The notes under the pieces: model-generated
What the model was told of the DNA's origin: nothing
What the model saw: only the letters and a program-made list of their open reading frames with translations
The model's database searches: none
Made by a program: the position numbers and the translations under genes
Part shown: piece by piece, positions 59,628 through 64,000 of the stretch
Position numbering within the stretch: the stretch's first letter is position 1
Layout of the letters: each line of letters begins with the position of its first letter
NCBI GenBank assembly: GCA_947846985.1
Contig: CANTUZ010000001.1
Span: 37,162,727 to 37,226,726 of the forward strand
Source of the DNA: Fratercula arctica
Lineage: Eukaryota > Chordata > Aves > Charadriiformes > Alcidae
Length of the DNA stretch: 64,000 nucleotides
Reading direction: 5' to 3'

Positions 59628-62600
59628 CTCTCAGGCCAAAGAAAGCTGATTATGTAGAAATTCAGGGTAACTCAAAAATTCTGTTTAAAAAAAGAAGAGT
59701 CCTTTAAATGCTTTTGGATTGTTTTATGCTTCATTGGTATTCTTCATGTGCTTCTCTCCTTGTTATTTAGCTTTTCACAGTATATCCATGTTTGGCACAA
59801 AGCTGCAGGCCTGGAATTCAAGTATACAGCATGTATGGAATACAATAATAAAGTATCTATACTCCCATGCCACCAATTAACCAAAAATATCTTTTTGTCA
59901 TAGGACAGACAACTACCAAGTAAGAGGCATTAGAAATAAACAGACAAGCAAAAAACATTAATGTAAGTTGGGATTTAAAGATCCATAGAAAATTCATATA
60001 ATACAGATTTTCAAAACAGAAAAAATGGGTCTTTAAGATGAACTTCAGTGCTTGACATCTACATTTTTTTCAGTACATCTTTGCTCTAAAGTTTTGGAAT
60101 TGAGCCTTTTTATATGAGGTTCTCAAAAGGCTCACTGAAGTCTATGGAAATTTTTTGTCAGTGTATGGGATGTCATTTTCAAAGGACAGCGAAGTAAGGA
60201 TAAAGCTAGGGTTTTTAAAATTTTGGAATACATAATAAATCAAACACTTGTCTGTAACAGGAGCTACTTTATTTAGCTAACAAAAAACATTCAGTGTACT
60301 TAGTGGAGAGCCTCCTGCTCTGAGAGAGTAAGGAGAACAGATTGAGTTAATACATCCTCCCTTTTACAGTAAAGCATGTAACATTTTATAGAAAAGATTA
60401 ACAAATGTGGTTTCAAATACTCAAAAAATGTATTTGACTCAGCAAATATACACTTCTTTAAGAATATGTGCTTATTTTTATGAAGGTTGAGAGGATTGCT
60501 GGTGTTTGTAGTAGTACAAAAGAAAGAAGTAGAAGTAAACTTCTCCTCATCTTCCCCACCCATTACTGCTCTTTTTTCCCTGTCACCACAAGTATCTATA
60601 TATACATAATATTTTAAAGACATAGTGTTTTAACGTGGGTTAAGGGTGGGAATATATCTTTTGGGCATTCCTACAGTTGCACTTTTTTTTTCCCCTTCAG
60701 TGTTTGGATGAGGTAAGAGAAGGAAGACGACAATTTTTTTTTTAATTCTTTCCCACTCTGAAACGATGCTAATCACATTCACTAGACAAAAAGGAAAGGA
60801 GAGAGGTAATAACATTTTCCTAAACATCCTGGTAACATACAAGCCAGTTGCCAAAAGATTGCACCTCTTGCTATATCTGAAACTACGTATGTACATAAAT
60901 ATTCTTTAAAGCAGATTTTGTGTAGAGTTAGCTGAACCTCCTCCATGCTATATGTTTTAATATCAAAATACCACCTTTCTGCAGGCATACACACCTGTAA
61001 AAGTTCTGGTTGTGTTCAGAGAGGCTGAAAATACAGTAGTGGGTATTTCTGTCAATGAGATATGCCATTTTACCACATTAGTAAAAGATTTTTCTGAGGT
61101 TAAAAGACATGCCCGATCAATGAAGACAATGAAATTCAAACAGATTACATGCATAGTCCATGGTTCATATGGATATGGAGAAAAGTGGTTGGAATTGTGG
61201 TAGCATTATACAAACTACTTGTCCCAAACCACAACACTACTCCCACAGTGTCATAAAGTCTTGACAGCAATATGTCAGGTTGATGAGAGTCAAAGCATCA
61301 GAAAGATGAAGCAATACCAGTGCTAAAATCTAAGCTACTTTCTACTGCTTGAAGAAGTACTTTTTATTATTATTATTATTAGGAATGATGCTGCTCTGTG
61401 CCAGTCCAAAATGCCATTGTTCAAAATTCAAGATGGCAAAGGTGACAGTACACTGTTGCTAGGTCAACTCTACTTGAACATTGATTTTGCCTGCAAATGG
61501 AAAGTTACAGGCAAGTCATCTCTTCTGCATGTTGACTTTCTGAGGTTTGGGCCTCTCTGTGGGAACACAAGCGGCTACACTTATAAAACACGTATTATTT
61601 TTTCCCTGTTAGCATTATTTACAGTTATTAATTACTGCTCTATCTAGACCAGGATGGATAGGAATACACAACGTTTTCTGAGATTAATATTTCTCAGAGA
61701 TTCTCAGTACATGCAAGCTGTCCAAATGCTGGTAAGGATAAGAAAGCAGTTTGTATAGGCTGGGTTGGTTTAGGACTTCATGGTTTTCTCACTCACTATT
61801 CATTTAGGTTATGTCTTCTGGTTAAGAAAGATGAGAACCCTTGATAGTTTCTATTGCATTGTCCAGACACTACTTAGCCTGCTGACTGGATAGAATAACA
61901 GTTATACCTAGTGACGGCTTTTCAGCTGTGATGGTAGTGGAAAAGATTATTTATCCCTGCTTTGATGGTGACGTAAGAGCTCCCAATGCTGTTACCTCAT
62001 TTCAGTAGGCAGATGCCTAATAAAACCATTGCTCACCTACTGGGTTAAAAAAGGTTTAATGCAGTATTGCACCACAGGAATAACAACGTTTTGGTCTGGC
62101 TGATTCCTGTGGTTTTGCTTTCTGCAGGAAACTAAGAAATCATTGAGCTTTGAAACCCTTGGGTGTTTTTGGTTTTGCACAGACAGAAAGTAAATAACAA
62201 TCTTTGGCTGGATGAAGTGATAATCTGATTAAGTGTTATCTCTAGTGTTCTGTGCTGTAAGTCAAGACTATTCCTGCATTCTTGTATGCATGATACCAGA
62301 CATGAATAGTTTTCCACAGAGATAGCATTTGGAGGATGTGTTATCTGTAGGCAGACTGCAGTCTCTGATAATGAGTCTGGGGGAGTCATTGCCATATTGG
62401 GCAGCTAGCTGATGAGTTCCTCTAGAAACCCTGATAATTCATTTCTGCATAATGTCCATTTGCATGTAAATAATGTTTAAGATTCCACCTCAATGTAACT
62501 CAGATCAAAACACTGAAATTAATGGGAATCTTAATTACTCTGTTGGGAGCTGACTCATGCATTGCAATGTTAACTAGTTTAGATTTTTCACATATTTCCT

Positions 62601-62713
62601 GATTTTCCTATGTAGTATTATTGTTCACATGGTATTGTGGTCAACATGAAAAAGCTGACATTCATTGTATCTTGCTGTACTATTGAATACAGACACCATA
62701 ATGCTTTCCATTT

Positions 62714-62801
62714 AAAAAAAAAAAAAAAAAAAAGGGAGAAAAAAAAAAAAAGAGGCGACACCATGATACTTCGGACTCCCTTGTGACAAAAAAAAAAAAA
62801 A
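62714..62801. repeat. Interrupted poly-A runs
   Basis: Runs of 20, 13 and about 14 A separated by GGGAG and by a 36-bp unique segment. No upstream retrogene recognised. Confidence 0.85.
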
Positions 62802-64000
62802 GAAATAAAATGGGGTTTTTTTGAAACATAGAAAGCCTTTTTCTGGTCTCATCTCTGCCTTAACCATCTGGAAGTGTTCTTACCTGTGCACCTGGGTGTG
62901 ACAAAGCTAAGGTACACTCCAGCTCTGCTTGCAGCCTGGTTTTGGTGAGGTGGGAAGCTGGCTACACAGACTTGAAGGAACTTCCACTATACCCCAGCTA
63001 GTTCCTTCACCTGTGCATCTGAGAGACCACGAGTGTGGAGCTAACCATTGTTTTACTGGCTGTATACAGGTTGTACATGCCAGCTTCAAACTCAGATAAA
63101 TAATATCATATTTATTGTCAAAAATGGTTAATTAAATGTAAATCACTGAGTCATATTTGCCCTGGAGGCAATATAAGAGTTACTTGGATCTAAACAGGAT
63201 TTATAATTGTGCAATTGGTTCAAGATTACCCTTTTTAAAGTTTGGTTTTAATGTATATTTACGCTAATAGAGCTAGACTACAGTTTTGATGTATTTTCAG
63301 TGTCAGAAAAGACCATAATCTTGCTATTTAGATCTAATTTGCAAGTTATTATTTTCATGAGGTACGTGAAAAATATATTTTGTTTTCTATACAAGCAGCT
63401 ATTTTGTTATGATTTAGGTAAGGTACATTATTAGACTTATGACTGGATCAGCAATTTTTATTACTGTACGTTTCTTTCATTTGCCTTGTACTAAAAATAT
63501 TTATGTTGACCACTAGCTACCTGTGGTCAGTCACAACTAGTTTAAGTAATTTTTGATCTCTTCAATTATTTATAATTCTATTTGGCTTGACTTACTTAAA
63601 TCAGTATGTCACATTCTTTTCATATTTCATGCATGGTCACAGTTTACGATGAACTTTCAGTAGTTCTTTATGCCTCTGTGAAATATACCTATAATTTTCC
63701 TTTTACTTTTATAAAAAATTAAAGCCAAACTAGAAGAATATAGTGTGTGATAAATTGGTATATTTTTCATTACTAAGGAATGTGAACTGTTTTCTCTACT
63801 GTATATTTAGTTGATTTTGGATTTGAACTTTTGCACTTCAATCAAAGCACAATTTTGAACAAAACTGTTTCTTAACTTTTATGGGAGGCTCAACTAGATT
63901 TCCTTTTTCAGTGTAACTAAACTGAAGGAGAAAAGATATCAGCAGAGAAGACCTCACTGTCAGGCACAGATCAAAGTATCTCTCAAAAGTAACCAAAGGT

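Larger units (their letters stand above)
57973..64000. other. Long unannotated non-coding stretch with microsatellites
   Basis: Contains CTG/GA repeats (about 58896-58946), (AAAAC)n (59586-59627), (ATT)n (61366-61380) and A-runs (62714-62751 and 62788-62801). Open frames are all below 110 codons and show no domains. No exon, RNA gene or named mobile element could be supported. Confidence 0.5.

Noticed and set aside
1..64000. CRISPR array, operon or other prokaryotic system
   Set aside because: No regularly spaced identical repeats with unique spacers and no prokaryote-style gene packing. The CR1 and LTR content shows a bird genome.
1..64000. tRNA, rRNA or snRNA genes
   Set aside because: I saw no paired A/B-box plus cloverleaf pattern or rRNA-like conserved block. 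A covariance-model scan would be decisive and could not be run here.

Overview
This window looks like a gene-poor, AT-rich, CpG-poor piece of a bird (Aves) nuclear genome. The main evidence is the repeat content. It holds about a dozen 5'-truncated CR1 LINE copies with the avian CR1 3' tail (ATTCTATG-type 8-bp repeats). It also holds avian-style endogenous retrovirus LTR pieces. I found no Alu, L1 or other mammalian-type young repeats. I found no cellular protein-coding gene, rRNA, tRNA or CRISPR array that I can support. Nearly every long open frame lies in a CR1 element or in low-complexity DNA. The window is best read as intergenic sequence or the inside of a very large intron. The species cannot be fixed from this.

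Layout. 0.3-2.2 kb: a 1.7-kb CR1 (+) with endonuclease-RT linker, RT and 3' end, followed by a tiny CR1 tail fragment. 2.2-18.5 kb: mostly unrecognised non-coding DNA, with a possible ancient CR1/L3-type fragment (3.5 kb), a 325-bp polypyrimidine tract (4.52-4.85 kb), A- and G-homopolymers, and a small CpG-richer patch (15.8-16.1 kb). 18.5-25.5 kb: four CR1 copies. Two are interrupted by homopolymers: 24 C in one, 19 T in the other. A possible second copy of a DNA-transposon relative lies at 24.56 kb.

28.9-31.7 kb is the most complex locus. It has a minus-strand Gag-like retroviral remnant, two CR1s in tandem on the minus strand, a 998-bp LTR-like block with TGTAA/TTACA ends and an internal 4-copy ~34-bp repeat, and a 42-bp stub that looks like the start of another LTR on the minus strand. 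A truncated minus-strand LTR follows at 35.25-35.65 kb.

39.8-42.5 kb: the longest CR1 (minus). It still shows remnants of the ORF1 esterase, endonuclease, linker and RT, but has several internal deletions. 42.63-42.89 kb: a small element with 29-bp terminal inverted repeats (27/29 matching) and an inner hairpin, probably a non-autonomous DNA transposon. 42.9-64 kb: sparse CR1 fragments (46.5, 51.6, 56.3 kb), recurrent A/C-rich (or T/G-rich) tracts, a diverged duplicated segment (52.9 and 53.9 kb), purine/GA tracts and long unannotated stretches.

No functional gene network can be described. The window records layered retrotransposition, mainly CR1 with some LTR elements and one or two small DNA transposons, followed by mutational decay. 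I did not find a convincing new biological system. The best leads are the nested ERV/CR1 locus, the inverted-repeat element and an old unnamed interspersed repeat with copies near 11.2, 20.5 and 45 kb.
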